A stretch of DNA of 24,909 nt from the NCBI GenBank assembly GCA_046339595.1, contig JBKDUF010000095.1:1-24909 (forward strand), read 5' to 3'. The translations under genes were made by a program, and so were the position numbers. Shown piece by piece: positions 6,246-15,436 of this stretch (positions are counted from its first letter, which is position 1; every line of letters starts with the position of its first letter). The notes beneath the pieces were generated by a model. That model ran no database searches, was not told where the DNA came from, and worked only from the letters and a program-made list of their open reading frames with translations. The DNA comes from Ga0077527 sp021300125 (GTDB lineage Bacteria > Pseudomonadota > Gammaproteobacteria > Burkholderiales > SG8-41).

Positions 6246-7355
6246 ATGAAACTCTTGCAAATCAACCGTGATGCCCTGCTCAGGCCGCTGCAAGCGGTGA
6301 CCGGCATCGTCGAACGGCGCCATACCCTGCCAATCCTGTCCAATGTACTGATTGAGCGCGATGCCGAACAACTGCGGTTCGTGGCCACCGATCTCGAACT
6401 ACAGATCGCCACCACCGCTGCGCTGGACAAGAAAGCGGGAGAAGCCCAGGCCGTCACCGTTTCGGCACGCAAGCTGGTGGACATTCTGCGCGCGCTTCCC
6501 GATGACAGCGAAGTTGCGCTGGAGCTGTCTGCCAACCGGCTTCAGGTCAAGGCCGGCAAAAGCCGTTTCAACCTGCAGACACTGCCCGCTGCCGATTTTC
6601 CCGCCCTCGCCGACTCCGGCAAACCGCAGAGCAGCTTCCAGATTTCACAGGGCGAGATGCGAAAGCTGCTGGCCCTGGTGCAGTATGCGATGGCGCAGCA
6701 GGACATCCGCTATTATCTCAATGGCCTGCTGCTGGTCACCGAGGGCCGGGAGATCCGGGTTGTCGCCACCGACGGTCACCGCCTGAGCTATGCGGTGACC
6801 CTAATTGGCAGCGAGCTCGAAAAAACCGAAGTCATCCTTCCGCGCAAGGCCATCATCGAACTGTCGCGTCAGCTTTCCGATGGCGATGAACCTCTGGATG
6901 TTGCCATCCACGCCAGCCAGGTGCGTTTCCGTTTCGGTGACGTGGATCTGGCCACCAAGGTCATCGACGGCAAGTTTCCGGACTACCAGCGCGTGATTCC
7001 GTCGAATTACGAGAAACAGATCGAGCTGGATCGCGATGAGTTGCAGCGTGCGCTGCAGCGCGCAGCGATCCTGTCCAACGAGAAGTTCCGCGGCGTCCGC
7101 TGGATGCTGACCAAGGACAGCCTGCGCATTTCCTGCAGCAACAACGAGCAGGAAGAGGCACAGGAGGAACTGGAAGTGGGTTTCTCCGGGGATCCCCTCG
7201 ATATCGGTTTCAACGTGACCTACCTGCTCGATGTGCTGGGCAACGTGCCCCCGGGCAAGGTCTGCTGCGCCTTTGGCGATGCCAACAGCAGCATGCTGAT
7301 CACGCTGCCCGGCCGGGATGATTTCCGCTATGTCGTGATGCCGATGCGTATCTAG
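6246..7355 (+). CDS. dnaN: DnaN, DNA polymerase III beta sliding clamp
   Basis: Ring-shaped dimeric clamp that tethers DNA polymerase III and many repair enzymes to DNA. The 369-residue product has the family length and the three-fold repeated clamp fold. It starts MKLLQINRDALLRPLQAVTGIVERRHTLPI and ends YVVMPMRI, where the C-terminal PMR(I/L) signature is typical. I take the ATG at 6246 because the conserved N-terminus begins MKLL; an in-frame ATG 45 bp upstream would add a non-conserved leader. The ribosome binding site is weak. It follows dnaA by 202 bp and precedes gyrB by 41 bp in the classic dnaA-dnaN-gyrB order. Confidence 0.98.
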   Translation: MKLLQINRDALLRPLQAVTGIVERRHTLPILSNVLIERDAEQLRFVATDLELQIATTAALDKKAGEAQAVTVSARKLVDILRALPDDSEVALELSANRLQVKAGKSRFNLQTLPAADFPALADSGKPQSSFQISQGEMRKLLALVQYAMAQQDIRYYLNGLLLVTEGREIRVVATDGHRLSYAVTLIGSELEKTEVILPRKAIIELSRQLSDGDEPLDVAIHASQVRFRFGDVDLATKVIDGKFPDYQRVIPSNYEKQIELDRDELQRALQRAAILSNEKFRGVRWMLTKDSLRISCSNNEQEEAQEELEVGFSGDPLDIGFNVTYLLDVLGNVPPGKVCCAFGDANSSMLITLPGRDDFRYVVMPMRI

Positions 7356-7396
7356 CTACAGCTGCGACACCAGACTCCAGGAAGAACAGGAATAAG

Positions 7397-9817
7397 ATGA
7401 GCGACAAGGAACAGAAATCCGCTAGCGATTACGGTGCCGACAGCATCAAGGTACTCAAAGGCCTCGAAGCCGTGCGCACGCGCCCCGGCATGTATATCGG
7501 CGACACCAGCGACGGCACCGGCCTGCACCATATGGTGTTCGAGGTGGTCGACAATGCGGTGGACGAAGCACTCGCCGGACATTGCGATGAAATCACCATC
7601 ATCATTCATCCCGACAATTCGATCAGTGTTGCCGACAACGGCCGCGGCATTCCGACCGAAATCCATCCCGACGACGAGGAAAAACGCTCAACCGCCGAAG
7701 TGGTGATGACCGAACTGCACGCCGGCGGAAAGTTCGACAGCAACTCCTACAAGATTTCCGGTGGCCTCCACGGCGTTGGTGTTTCGGTGGTCAATGCCCT
7801 GTCCGAATGGCTGCGCCTGACCATCCGCCGCGACGGCAAAATGCACCAGATGGAATTCCGCATGGGCGAGGCGGTGGCCCCGCTAAAGGCCACCGGCAAA
7901 AGCGAACGTCGCGGCACGGAGGTGCATTTCCTGGCAAGCAAGGAAATTTTCGGCGATATCACCTATCACTACGAAATTCTCGCCAAGCGCTTGCGCGAGC
8001 TGTCCTTTCTGAACCATGGCGTCAAGATCTCGCTGACCGACCAGCGTTCGGGCAAGGAAGAGAAGTTTGCGTTCAGCGGCGGCGTCAAGGGTTTCGTCGA
8101 ATACATGAACCGCGCAAAGTCGGTGCTGCACCAGAATATTTTCCACAGCGAGGGCAGCAAGGACGGCATCACCGTCGAGGTGGCGATGCAGTGGAACGAT
8201 TCCTACCAGGAGTCGATGCAGTGTTTCACCAACAACATCCCCCAGCGCGACGGCGGCACCCACCTTACCGGCCTGCGTGCCGCAATGACGCGCACGCTCA
8301 ATTCCTACATCGAATCCAATGAACTGGCCAAGAAAGCCAAGGTGGAGACCACGGGTGATGACATGAAGGAAGGCCTCACCGCAGTGCTGTCGGTGAAGGT
8401 ACCCGAACCCAAGTTTTCATCTCAGACCAAGGACAAGCTGGTGTCCTCCGAGGTGCGGCCGGTGGTCGAGGAGGTGGTCGCGCAAAAGCTGATGGAGTTC
8501 CTGCTCGAGAAACCCAATGACGCCAAGGTCATTTGCGGCAAGATCGTCGAGGCGGCACGTGCGCGCGAGGCCGCGCGCAAGGCGCGCGAGCTGACCCGGC
8601 GCAAGGGCGTGCTCGACTCCTTCGGCCTGTCGGGCAAGCTTGCCGACTGCCAGGAACGCGACCCGTCGCTGTGCGAACTCTATCTGGTGGAGGGCGATTC
8701 CGCCGGCGGCTCTGCCAAGCAGGGCCGGGACCGAAAGAACCAGGCAATCCTGCCGCTGCGCGGCAAGATCCTGAATGTCGAAAAGGCGCGTTTCGACAAG
8801 CTGATTTCCTCGACCGAGATCACCACGCTGATCAGCGTGCTCGGCACCGGCATCGGCAAGGACGAATACAACGCCGACAAGCTGCGCTACCACCGCATCA
8901 TCATCATGACCGACGCGGACGTGGACGGCTCGCACATCCGCACGCTGCTGCTGACTTTCTTCTACCGGCAGATGCCGGAGCTGGTTGAGCGCGGCCACAT
9001 CTACATCGCCCAGCCGCCGCTGTACAAGGTCAAGCACGGCAAGCAGGAGCGCTACATCAAGGATGAGCACGAACTGAAGCAGTACCTGCTCAAACAGGCG
9101 CTATCCGAAGCCGAGCTGTACACGCGAGCAGACGCGCCGGCCCTGTCCAAGGACGCCCTGGAAGAGGTCGCCAAGCATTATCTGCTGGCCGAGGCGGTGA
9201 TCGAACGCGAAAGCCGGCTGATCGACCCCGAGGCCCTGCATGCCCTGCTCAACAATCCGGTCGAGCTTGACCTGACCAACCAGGTTGCCGCGCTGAAAAG
9301 CGCGAAAGCCCTTGCTGGCCTTTACAGGGACGACCGCAATGTCAAAGTCGAGGCGGTATTCGACGAAAAAAGCGAGTCGCATGTACTGCGCATCAGCCGT
9401 ACCCAGCACGGTGTTTCACGCAACACCCTGATCGACCCCGATTTCCTGAACAGCGGCGATTACGCGCAGATCCGCAAGACGGCGCAAATGCTGCACGGCC
9501 TGCTTGGCGATGGCGCCTACGTCAAACGCGGCGAGCAAATGCGCCCGATCCGCGAATTCCGAGAAGCCATCGAATGGGTGCTGTCCGAAGTGCAGCGTGG
9601 CATCGGCATCCAGCGGTACAAGGGGCTGGGTGAAATGAATCCGGAACAGCTGTGGGAGACCACGATGAATCCGAAGACCCGGCGTCTGCTCAAAACCCGG
9701 ATCGAGGACGCCATTGGCGCCGACGAAATCTTCGCCACGCTGATGGGCGATGCCGTCGAGCCGCGCCGCGCCTTCATCGAGACCAACGCGCTCGGGGTTC
9801 GCAACCTCGACGTCTGA
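7397..9817 (+). CDS. gyrB: GyrB, DNA gyrase subunit B
   Basis: ATPase subunit of gyrase, which introduces negative supercoils with GyrA. The 806-residue product matches the long Gram-negative form (E. coli 804). It has the GHKL ATPase domain (RPGMYIGDTSDGTGLHHMVFEVVDNAVDE, NGRGIP, GGLHGVGVSVVNALS), the transducer domain, and the TOPRIM domain with EGDSAGGSAKQGRDR (from E432) and TDADVDGSHIRTLLL. The Gram-negative insert lies between TOPRIM and the tail, which ends with QRYKGLGEMNPEQLWETTMNP. An AGGAA ribosome binding site precedes the ATG. It is the last gene of the rightward dnaA cluster and converges on topB, with a strong inverted repeat between them. Confidence 0.99.
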   Translation: MSDKEQKSASDYGADSIKVLKGLEAVRTRPGMYIGDTSDGTGLHHMVFEVVDNAVDEALAGHCDEITIIIHPDNSISVADNGRGIPTEIHPDDEEKRSTAEVVMTELHAGGKFDSNSYKISGGLHGVGVSVVNALSEWLRLTIRRDGKMHQMEFRMGEAVAPLKATGKSERRGTEVHFLASKEIFGDITYHYEILAKRLRELSFLNHGVKISLTDQRSGKEEKFAFSGGVKGFVEYMNRAKSVLHQNIFHSEGSKDGITVEVAMQWNDSYQESMQCFTNNIPQRDGGTHLTGLRAAMTRTLNSYIESNELAKKAKVETTGDDMKEGLTAVLSVKVPEPKFSSQTKDKLVSSEVRPVVEEVVAQKLMEFLLEKPNDAKVICGKIVEAARAREAARKARELTRRKGVLDSFGLSGKLADCQERDPSLCELYLVEGDSAGGSAKQGRDRKNQAILPLRGKILNVEKARFDKLISSTEITTLISVLGTGIGKDEYNADKLRYHRIIIMTDADVDGSHIRTLLLTFFYRQMPELVERGHIYIAQPPLYKVKHGKQERYIKDEHELKQYLLKQALSEAELYTRADAPALSKDALEEVAKHYLLAEAVIERESRLIDPEALHALLNNPVELDLTNQVAALKSAKALAGLYRDDRNVKVEAVFDEKSESHVLRISRTQHGVSRNTLIDPDFLNSGDYAQIRKTAQMLHGLLGDGAYVKRGEQMRPIREFREAIEWVLSEVQRGIGIQRYKGLGEMNPEQLWETTMNPKTRRLLKTRIEDAIGADEIFATLMGDAVEPRRAFIETNALGVRNLDV

Positions 9818-9852
9818 CGCGACGGATCGCGGGTCCGTCTCCAGCCGCAAGC

Positions 9853-9891
9853 GATTACGGCCACCGTTGGTTTCCAGTGGTGGCCGTAATC
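9853..9891. terminator. Bidirectional terminator between gyrB and topB
   Basis: GATTACGGCCACC (9853-9865) is the exact reverse complement of 9879-9891, giving a 13-bp perfect stem. The intervening 13 bases can pair further (two G-U wobbles plus TGG/CCA) to leave a 3-base loop. It sits alone in the 89-bp gap between convergent genes. AT-rich sequence and a run of seven T (9910-9916) follow in the gyrB direction. In the topB direction there is no T-run. Confidence 0.75.
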
Positions 9892-9906
9892 ATCTGATTT
9901 AATTGA

Positions 9907-12462
9907 CTATTTTTTTCTACTGGCGCGTTTTTTCGCGGGGGCCTCTGCGGCAGCCTCGGACTTGGCCGGGGCGGAAGCCTTGCGCGTAGCGCTTCCGGTT
10001 TCAGCCTTGGGCGCGCGCGGCGCAAATTCGAAGCCCACCTTGCCGTCGGGCTGCTTGACCAGGAAAGCCTTGAACTTGCGGCCGTTGCGGTTGGACACGA
10101 AGCCGTCAAGCAGGTCGGTGCGGCCGTCCTTGAGCAGCTTCTGCATCTGCTCGCGCTGGATTTCCTGGCGCAGGATCACCTTGCCCGAGCGGAATTCGCA
10201 TTTTCTTGCCGGCGTGTTTTCGCAGACATAGTTCATGCCGTGCTCGTACACCTGGCCCCCGCATTTCGGGCAGTTGCCCAGCCCCTGCTGGCCCGAGAAG
10301 TCGACCGCTTGCGGTTCGTCTTCCGGGTTGTTCTGGCCAAAGTCGAACTCAAGCTTGAAGTTACTGTTGTCCTTGTCTTCAACAATGCGCAGGATCGCCG
10401 CGAAGGGCCTGCCCATCTTGGAGCGAAAGCCCTGCAGCGGGCCGATGGTGCGCTCGCCCAGAAGCTGCTCCACCTCCTCGATCTCGAACTGGCGTCCGCC
10501 AGGAATCTTGGTGATCGAGAACGCACAGGCCTCGCAGGCAAAACGGCGGTAGTTTTCCTTCACCGTGCCGCCGCAGTTAGGGCACGGCGTCTTCAGCGTC
10601 GCGTAGTCCCCGGGTATCGTCTCGCTGTCATAGTCCTTGGCGCTTTTGACGATGCGCTCGGTCATGCGCGCGATCTCCTTCATGAAGGTCGCGCGCTTGA
10701 GCTTGCCCCGCTCCATCTGCAGCAGCTTGTATTCCCACTCGCCGGTCAGTTCCGGCTGCGTGAGTTCCCTGACGTCAAGGCCGGTGAGCAGCGTCAGCAG
10801 CTGGAAGGCCTTGGCCGTCGGGATCAGTTCGCGGCCCTCGCGCACCAGGTATTTTTCGGCGATCAGGCGCTCGATGATTGCGGCACGCGTAGCCGGTGTG
10901 CCCAGCCCCTTCTGTGCCATTGCCTCGCGCAGCTCGTCGTCGTCGACCAGCTTGCCGGCACCTTCCATCGCAGTGAGCAGCGTGGCCTCGGTATAACGCG
11001 CCGGGGGGCGCGTTGCCAGCGACAGCACATCAACCGCGTCAGCTTTTGGCTGCTCGCCTGCGGCCACCGGCGGCAGGTTTGCGCTTTCCTGCTGCTCGTC
11101 CTTGCCGTAGATCGCGAGCCAGCCCGGCTTCACCAGGATCTTGCCTTCGGTCTTGAACTTGTGGCCCTCGACTTCGGTGATGCGCGTGGTGACCAGATAC
11201 TCCGCGGGCGGGAAAAACACCGCCATGAAGCGGCGCAGCACAAGGTCATACACTTTCTGCTGCACGTCGTTGAGGTTCTTGGGCGCCTGCGGCGTCGGAA
11301 TGATCGCGAAGTGGTCGGAAATCTTGCTGTTGTCGAAGATGCGCTTGTTGGCCTTTACCCACTTGTTCTTCAGGATTTCCCTGGCGTGATTGCCCAGGTC
11401 GGATTCACCGGCAATCGCTTCAAGCGTGGTTTTCACCGTCGCGAGGTAGTCCTCGGGCAGATGGCGCGAGTCCGTCCGCGGATAGGTCAGCACCTTGTGC
11501 TTTTCGTAGAGCTCCTGCGCGATCGACAGCGTGGTCTTGGCGGAAAAACCGAAACGGCCGTTGGCCTCGCGCTGCAGCGAGGTCAGGTCGAAGAGCATGG
11601 GCGAGAGCTGCGAGGACGGCTTTGACTCCTCGCTGACCTTGCCCGGCTGGCCGCGGCAGGTCTCGGCAACGGCTTCAGCCGCGGCGCGCGTCCACAGCCG
11701 GTTTTCCTTCAGTTCCGGATCGTTCTCGTCCTTCCTGAATTTCGGGTCGAACCAGCGGCCTTCGTAGGCCCCCGCCTTCGCACCGAAGGTGGCGCGCACT
11801 GCCCAGTAGTCACGCGGCACGAACTTGCGGATCTTCTGTTCGCGATCGACCACGATCATCAGCGTCGGCGTCTGCACCCGGCCGACCGTGGTCAGGTAAA
11901 AGCCGCCGCCCTTGCTGTTGAATGCGGTCATCGCGCGGGTGCCGTTGATGCCGACCAGCCAGTCAGCCTCGCTGCGGCTGCGCGCCGCGTCGGCGAGGGG
12001 CTGCATGTCGTCGTCGCTGCGCAGATGGGCAAAACCGTCGCGGATTGCCGCCGGCGTCATCGACTGCAGCCACAGCCGCGACACCGGCTTGTTCGTCTTT
12101 GTGGCCTGCACGATGTAGCGGAAAATCAGCTCGCCTTCGCGGCCCGCGTCGCAGGCGTTGATCAGTGCGGTGACATCCTTGCGCTTGATCAGCTTGGACA
12201 GTACCTTCAGGCGCGGCTCGCTTTTTGCGATCGGGTTGAGTTCGAAATGCGGCGGTATTACCGGGAGATGGGCAAACGACCATTTGCCGCGCTTGACCTC
12301 GAATTCTTCCGGCGCTGCGATCTCTAGCAGGTGGCCCACCGCGGACGACAGCACGTAGTCGTCGCCTTCGAAGTAGTCGCCGTGTCGCGTGAAACCGCCG
12401 AGCGCGCGCGCGATGTCGCTGGCAACCGAGGGTTTTTCCGCGATGATGAGCGTTTTTGACAT
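9907..12462 (-). CDS. topB: DNA topoisomerase III (type IA)
   Basis: Type IA topoisomerase that relaxes negative supercoils and decatenates via a 5'-phosphotyrosine intermediate. The 851-residue product begins MSKTLIIAEKPSVASDIARA (TOPRIM), with DAGREGELIFR at about 105-115. The active-site Tyr is in TYPRTDSRHLPEDY (Tyr327, as in E. coli TopB). GLGTPATRAAIIERL follows in the core. It is about 200 residues longer than E. coli TopB: the C-terminal part holds two zinc-finger-like clusters (CPNCGG...CEAC and CPKCGG...CEN...KC), each near a copy of a topoisomerase C-terminal repeat (GPLQGFRSKMGRPFAAIL and DLLDGFVSNRNGRKFKAFL). It ends in an Ala/Lys-rich tail of about 37 residues. It is transcribed toward the origin, converging on gyrB, and may share a transcript with dprA (105-bp gap). 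Confidence 0.95.
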   Translation of the reverse strand: MSKTLIIAEKPSVASDIARALGGFTRHGDYFEGDDYVLSSAVGHLLEIAAPEEFEVKRGKWSFAHLPVIPPHFELNPIAKSEPRLKVLSKLIKRKDVTALINACDAGREGELIFRYIVQATKTNKPVSRLWLQSMTPAAIRDGFAHLRSDDDMQPLADAARSRSEADWLVGINGTRAMTAFNSKGGGFYLTTVGRVQTPTLMIVVDREQKIRKFVPRDYWAVRATFGAKAGAYEGRWFDPKFRKDENDPELKENRLWTRAAAEAVAETCRGQPGKVSEESKPSSQLSPMLFDLTSLQREANGRFGFSAKTTLSIAQELYEKHKVLTYPRTDSRHLPEDYLATVKTTLEAIAGESDLGNHAREILKNKWVKANKRIFDNSKISDHFAIIPTPQAPKNLNDVQQKVYDLVLRRFMAVFFPPAEYLVTTRITEVEGHKFKTEGKILVKPGWLAIYGKDEQQESANLPPVAAGEQPKADAVDVLSLATRPPARYTEATLLTAMEGAGKLVDDDELREAMAQKGLGTPATRAAIIERLIAEKYLVREGRELIPTAKAFQLLTLLTGLDVRELTQPELTGEWEYKLLQMERGKLKRATFMKEIARMTERIVKSAKDYDSETIPGDYATLKTPCPNCGGTVKENYRRFACEACAFSITKIPGGRQFEIEEVEQLLGERTIGPLQGFRSKMGRPFAAILRIVEDKDNSNFKLEFDFGQNNPEDEPQAVDFSGQQGLGNCPKCGGQVYEHGMNYVCENTPARKCEFRSGKVILRQEIQREQMQKLLKDGRTDLLDGFVSNRNGRKFKAFLVKQPDGKVGFEFAPRAPKAETGSATRKASAPAKSEAAAEAPAKKRASRKK

Positions 12463-12478
12463 TCTATGTTATTGATTT

Positions 12479-12519
12479 AGCGGAGAAAAATCCGCTGTTG
12501 CGGGGCCCGTGGCGCGGGC
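12479..12519. other. Two small inverted repeats between dprA and topB
   Basis: AGCGGA-GAAAAA-TCCGCT (12479-12496) and GCCCG-TGGCG-CGGGC (12505-12519) can each form a short hairpin in the 105-bp gap. There is no clear T-tract after either on the minus strand, so a terminator or attenuator after dprA is only possible. The smg (DUF494) gene often found here in related genomes is absent. Confidence 0.3.
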
Positions 12520-12567
12520 GAAGAGCGGCAGATGATAAGAACAAAGCGCAGGGGGCGCAAGCCGCGC

Positions 12568-13647
12568 TCAGCGGATGCGCTGCCAGCGGCCTCCGGGCAG
12601 CGCCTCGATCGCGCCACTGATTTCGAGTCCGGTCAGCGCCGCATTGACGGCCGCCGCATCAAGACCGCTGCGCGTGCACAAGGCCTGGACATCAACCGGT
12701 TCGAATCCGATGTGTTCGAGCAGCGGGTGCTGCAATTCGCCAGCGGCAGCGGAGGGTGTCCGCTGTGTGGCGGTGATGCCCATTTCCTCGAGGATGTCCT
12801 GCGCCGATTCCACCAGCTTGGCGCCCTGCTTGATCAGGGCATGGCAACCCTTGGCCAGCGGTGAGTGGATCGAGCCGGGAATCGCGAAGACTTCGCGGCC
12901 CTGTTCCGCCGCCAGGCGTGCGGTGATCAGCGAACCGCTGGAGGGTGCGGCTTCAACCACCAGCACACCCCGCGACAGTCCGCAGATCAGCCGGTTGCGC
13001 CGCGGGAAATTTGCCGCCAGCGGCGGTGTGCCCAGTGGAAATTCGGAAACCAGCAGGCCGCGCGAGGCGATTTCATGCGCCAGTGCATGATTGCGTTTGG
13101 GATAGACGCTGTCGAGTCCCGTGCCGACCACGGCGATGGTGGAGGCGGCGCTGGCCAGTCCGCCACGGTGGGCCGCCGCATCGATGCCCAGCGCAAGACC
13201 ACTGACAATTACGAATCCGGCCTCGCCCAGCACACCGGCGAACGCCTCCGCATTGGCGATGCCCTGAGCACTGGCATTACGGCTGCCGACCACAGCAAAT
13301 CCGGGCCGCGTCAGCAATTCGCTGCGACCTTTCAGATACAGCAGCGGCGGTGGATCGTGGATCTGCAGCAGGGCCGGTGGATAGTCGGCGTCGGCCAGTG
13401 TGACAATGCGGTTGGCCGGGTCCTCCAGCCAGCGCGCTACTGCCTCGATTCGTGCATCGCAGGCGCCGCCCGCGGCGATGGTGGCGGCCAGTTCCGGCGT
13501 CACCCTTGAGCCCAGCGCGCTGCGCGAAGCCGCGAGTACTCCCTGGGGACTGGAAAAGTCCAACAGCAACCGGCGCAGGGTCTGGGCGCCCAGTCCGTCA
13601 ATCAGTGAAAGGCGCAGCCACGCCTTGAGGTCGGCATCCACGGCCAT
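12568..13647 (-). CDS. dprA: DprA (Smf), DNA-processing protein
   Basis: Binds incoming single-stranded DNA during natural transformation and loads RecA; it is also widespread in non-competent bacteria. The 359-residue product has an N-terminal helical domain (LRLSLIDGLGAQTLRRLL). The Rossmann-type DprA domain follows (FAVVGSRNAS at 117-126, IVSGLALGIDAAAHRGGL at 147-164, VVGTGLDSVYPKRN, FPRRNRLICGLS, VVEAAPSSGSLITA, VFAIPGSIHSP). A C-terminal winged-helix domain (about 300-359) completes it. Length is typical. It is 19 bp downstream of the LysM start-side neighbour's stop codon and probably co-transcribed with it. No competence genes are in view, so a role in transformation is inferred from the family only. 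Confidence 0.96.
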   Translation of the reverse strand: MAVDADLKAWLRLSLIDGLGAQTLRRLLLDFSSPQGVLAASRSALGSRVTPELAATIAAGGACDARIEAVARWLEDPANRIVTLADADYPPALLQIHDPPPLLYLKGRSELLTRPGFAVVGSRNASAQGIANAEAFAGVLGEAGFVIVSGLALGIDAAAHRGGLASAASTIAVVGTGLDSVYPKRNHALAHEIASRGLLVSEFPLGTPPLAANFPRRNRLICGLSRGVLVVEAAPSSGSLITARLAAEQGREVFAIPGSIHSPLAKGCHALIKQGAKLVESAQDILEEMGITATQRTPSAAAGELQHPLLEHIGFEPVDVQALCTRSGLDAAAVNAALTGLEISGAIEALPGGRWQRIR

Positions 13648-13666
13648 CGGCTGCGCCGCGCCTGGA

Positions 13667-14809
13667 TCAGGGATTGGTGACGATGTCGCTGACTGCGACC
13701 GGACGGATGGCTTCCATCACCAGCGCGAAGGATGTGCGGTCGAAGGTGCGGAAAACCATCAGCAGCCCATAGCGGTCGTCGGGCAGCCTGGCGATGTCCT
13801 TGCGTGTGACTGCCTCGCCTCGCGAAACCAGCTGGTCACGCGGCGGCAGGGTTTCGGCGAAGTAAGTGCGCGGGGTGTCCCGGCCGGTGATGCCGCTGCG
13901 ACCGAACAGCGGTTCGGTACGCTGGCTGTAGCGCGCATCGGTCTGGCTGCGCTCGATGGCCAGTACCGAACCCACCTGGAGGCCGTCGCGCGAGCCCTTG
14001 GACAGGGCCACGATCGACAGCGGTCCGGTTTCCTGCAGGCTGCCATAGGCGGAAATGATGCGGCCCTTGACCGGCACTTGTGGCGGATGGGGCATATAGG
14101 CGAACACGGGCAGCTGTTTACCCAGCGGCACCAGACGGTCGTCGCGATAGATTTCCTGGCTGGAGCGGATGATGCTGATCTCGGCCACTTCGCCGTGGCG
14201 CATCACCCGGGCATCGCCCAGATAGGTCGCTTCGAAACCCAGCACCTCGCGGGTTTCGGGGTCGATCAGCGGATCGCCGCGCCGGAAGATCTGCCAGACA
14301 TCGCCCTGGTCGCGGGTGATGCCCCTGGCAAAGGCGCGATCACCTGCACCAATAGTGACCCGCGACTCGCTGGTTGCAACGATGCGGGCGGCGCTGTCCA
14401 GTTCGTTGGCGCTGACGACCAGCGGTTTGGACAGGAAAGGCTCGATGACCGAAGGAGGAATGCTGGGCAATGCAGCACGCGTGCTGGTTTCCGCCCGCAC
14501 CCGGGGCTCGAGCCGCACGGTATCCAGCTTCACCAACTGCAGCCTGGCTTCGGGGCCGCTGCGATCCAGTACCAGGGCATCGCCGGGATAGAGCAGATGC
14601 GGGTTTTTCAACTGCTCCTGGTTCATTTTCCAGAGCTCCGGCCAGCGCCAGGGCTCTTTCAAATAGCGGCCGGCGATGCCCCAAAGGGTGTCACCGCGTT
14701 GGATCACATAGCGGTCCGGCGCCCCTTCCTTGATCGCCGGGACTTCCGCCGCGAACACCGTCCACGCCGGAGTTACCAGCAAAATCAGGGATATAATTGT
14801 TTTTCGCAT
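13667..14809 (-). CDS. Exported LysM-domain protein
   Basis: Probable periplasmic or envelope protein that binds peptidoglycan through one LysM domain. The 380-residue product has a signal peptide (MRKTIISLILLVTPAWTVFA, cleavage expected about residue 20-21). A LysM motif follows at about 33-81 (YVIQRGDTLWGIAGRYLKEP, then WKMNQEQLKNPHLLYPGDALVL). The remaining 300 residues match no fold I recognise, with scattered short beta-like segments. The ATG at 14809 is preferred over one 36 bp upstream because it places the signal peptide at the N-terminus. A LysM gene beside dprA and divergent from def is a common betaproteobacterial arrangement. Its function is unknown; role in peptidoglycan maintenance is inference. 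Confidence 0.9.
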   Translation of the reverse strand: MRKTIISLILLVTPAWTVFAAEVPAIKEGAPDRYVIQRGDTLWGIAGRYLKEPWRWPELWKMNQEQLKNPHLLYPGDALVLDRSGPEARLQLVKLDTVRLEPRVRAETSTRAALPSIPPSVIEPFLSKPLVVSANELDSAARIVATSESRVTIGAGDRAFARGITRDQGDVWQIFRRGDPLIDPETREVLGFEATYLGDARVMRHGEVAEISIIRSSQEIYRDDRLVPLGKQLPVFAYMPHPPQVPVKGRIISAYGSLQETGPLSIVALSKGSRDGLQVGSVLAIERSQTDARYSQRTEPLFGRSGITGRDTPRTYFAETLPPRDQLVSRGEAVTRKDIARLPDDRYGLLMVFRTFDRTSFALVMEAIRPVAVSDIVTNP

Positions 14810-14920
14810 GGCCGACCCCACCTTGTATGCGTGTCGCGGCCGCAAGGCGTAGAAACCGCCTGCAGACGTAAGAGTTTAGTTTAAATTCTGCATCTAGCTA
14901 ATTAAATAGGCAAGTTTTTC
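14810..14920. promoter_or_regulatory. Divergent promoter region between lysM gene and def
   Basis: This 111-bp gap between divergent genes is AT-rich from about 14870 to 14920, unlike its surroundings. On the minus strand TTGCCT, 17 bp, then CAGAAT (within about 14885-14915) is a weak promoter match. Plus-strand elements for def are not clear. Promoters in both directions are expected from the gene layout. Confidence 0.45.
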
Positions 14921-15424
14921 ATGGCCTTGCTGCCCATCCTGCAGTATCCCGACCCGCGCCTGCACAAGATCGCTGCGCCCGTACCCCGGGTCGATGAAAA
15001 AATCCGCAAATTAATCAAGGAAAGGGCCGAGACCATGTACGCCGCCCCGGGGATAGGCTTGGCGGCGACGCAGGTCGACGTGCATCTGCGGGTCATCGTC
15101 ATCGACATTTCGGAAAGCCATGATCAGCTGCAGGTGTTCATCAATCCGGAAATCATGCGCGCCGAGGGTGAGGAAATCTGTGAAGAAGGTTGTCTATCGG
15201 TCCCCGGCGTCTACGAAAAAGTCACCCGGGCCGCCCGGGTGAGGGTGCGTGCGCTGGATGAGCGGGGTGAATCGCGCGAGGTCGAGGCCGATGGCCTGCT
15301 CGCCGTATGCATCCAGCATGAGATGGATCACTTGGTCGGGCGCGTTTTTGTCGAAAAATTGTCGAGGCTCAAGCAGCAGCGCATCACCGCCAGGCTGGCG
15401 AAGCAGCAACGTCGGGCGGGCTAG
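14921..15424 (+). CDS. def: Peptide deformylase
   Basis: Metalloenzyme that removes the formyl group from the N-terminal Met of new proteins. The 167-residue product has all three catalytic motifs: GIGLAATQ (44-51), EGCLSVPG (89-96, metal ligand Cys91) and HEMDH (133-137, metal ligands His133 and His137, catalytic Glu134). Length equals the usual 165-175. The start fits the conserved MALLPILQYPDPRL opening. It is followed after 12 bp by fmt, the enzyme that adds the same formyl group to the initiator tRNA, a classic operon pair. Confidence 0.99.
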   Translation: MALLPILQYPDPRLHKIAAPVPRVDEKIRKLIKERAETMYAAPGIGLAATQVDVHLRVIVIDISESHDQLQVFINPEIMRAEGEEICEEGCLSVPGVYEKVTRAARVRVRALDERGESREVEADGLLAVCIQHEMDHLVGRVFVEKLSRLKQQRITARLAKQQRRAG

Positions 15425-15436
15425 ACCCCCGGCCGC

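Noticed and set aside
9412..9427. parS-like TGTTTCACGCAACACC inside gyrB
   Set aside because: Only the left half matches; the right half breaks the palindrome, and the bases are explained by the GyrB codons.
12388..12395. Half parS site CGTGAAAC inside topB
   Set aside because: A single half-site with no palindrome is expected by chance in this length.
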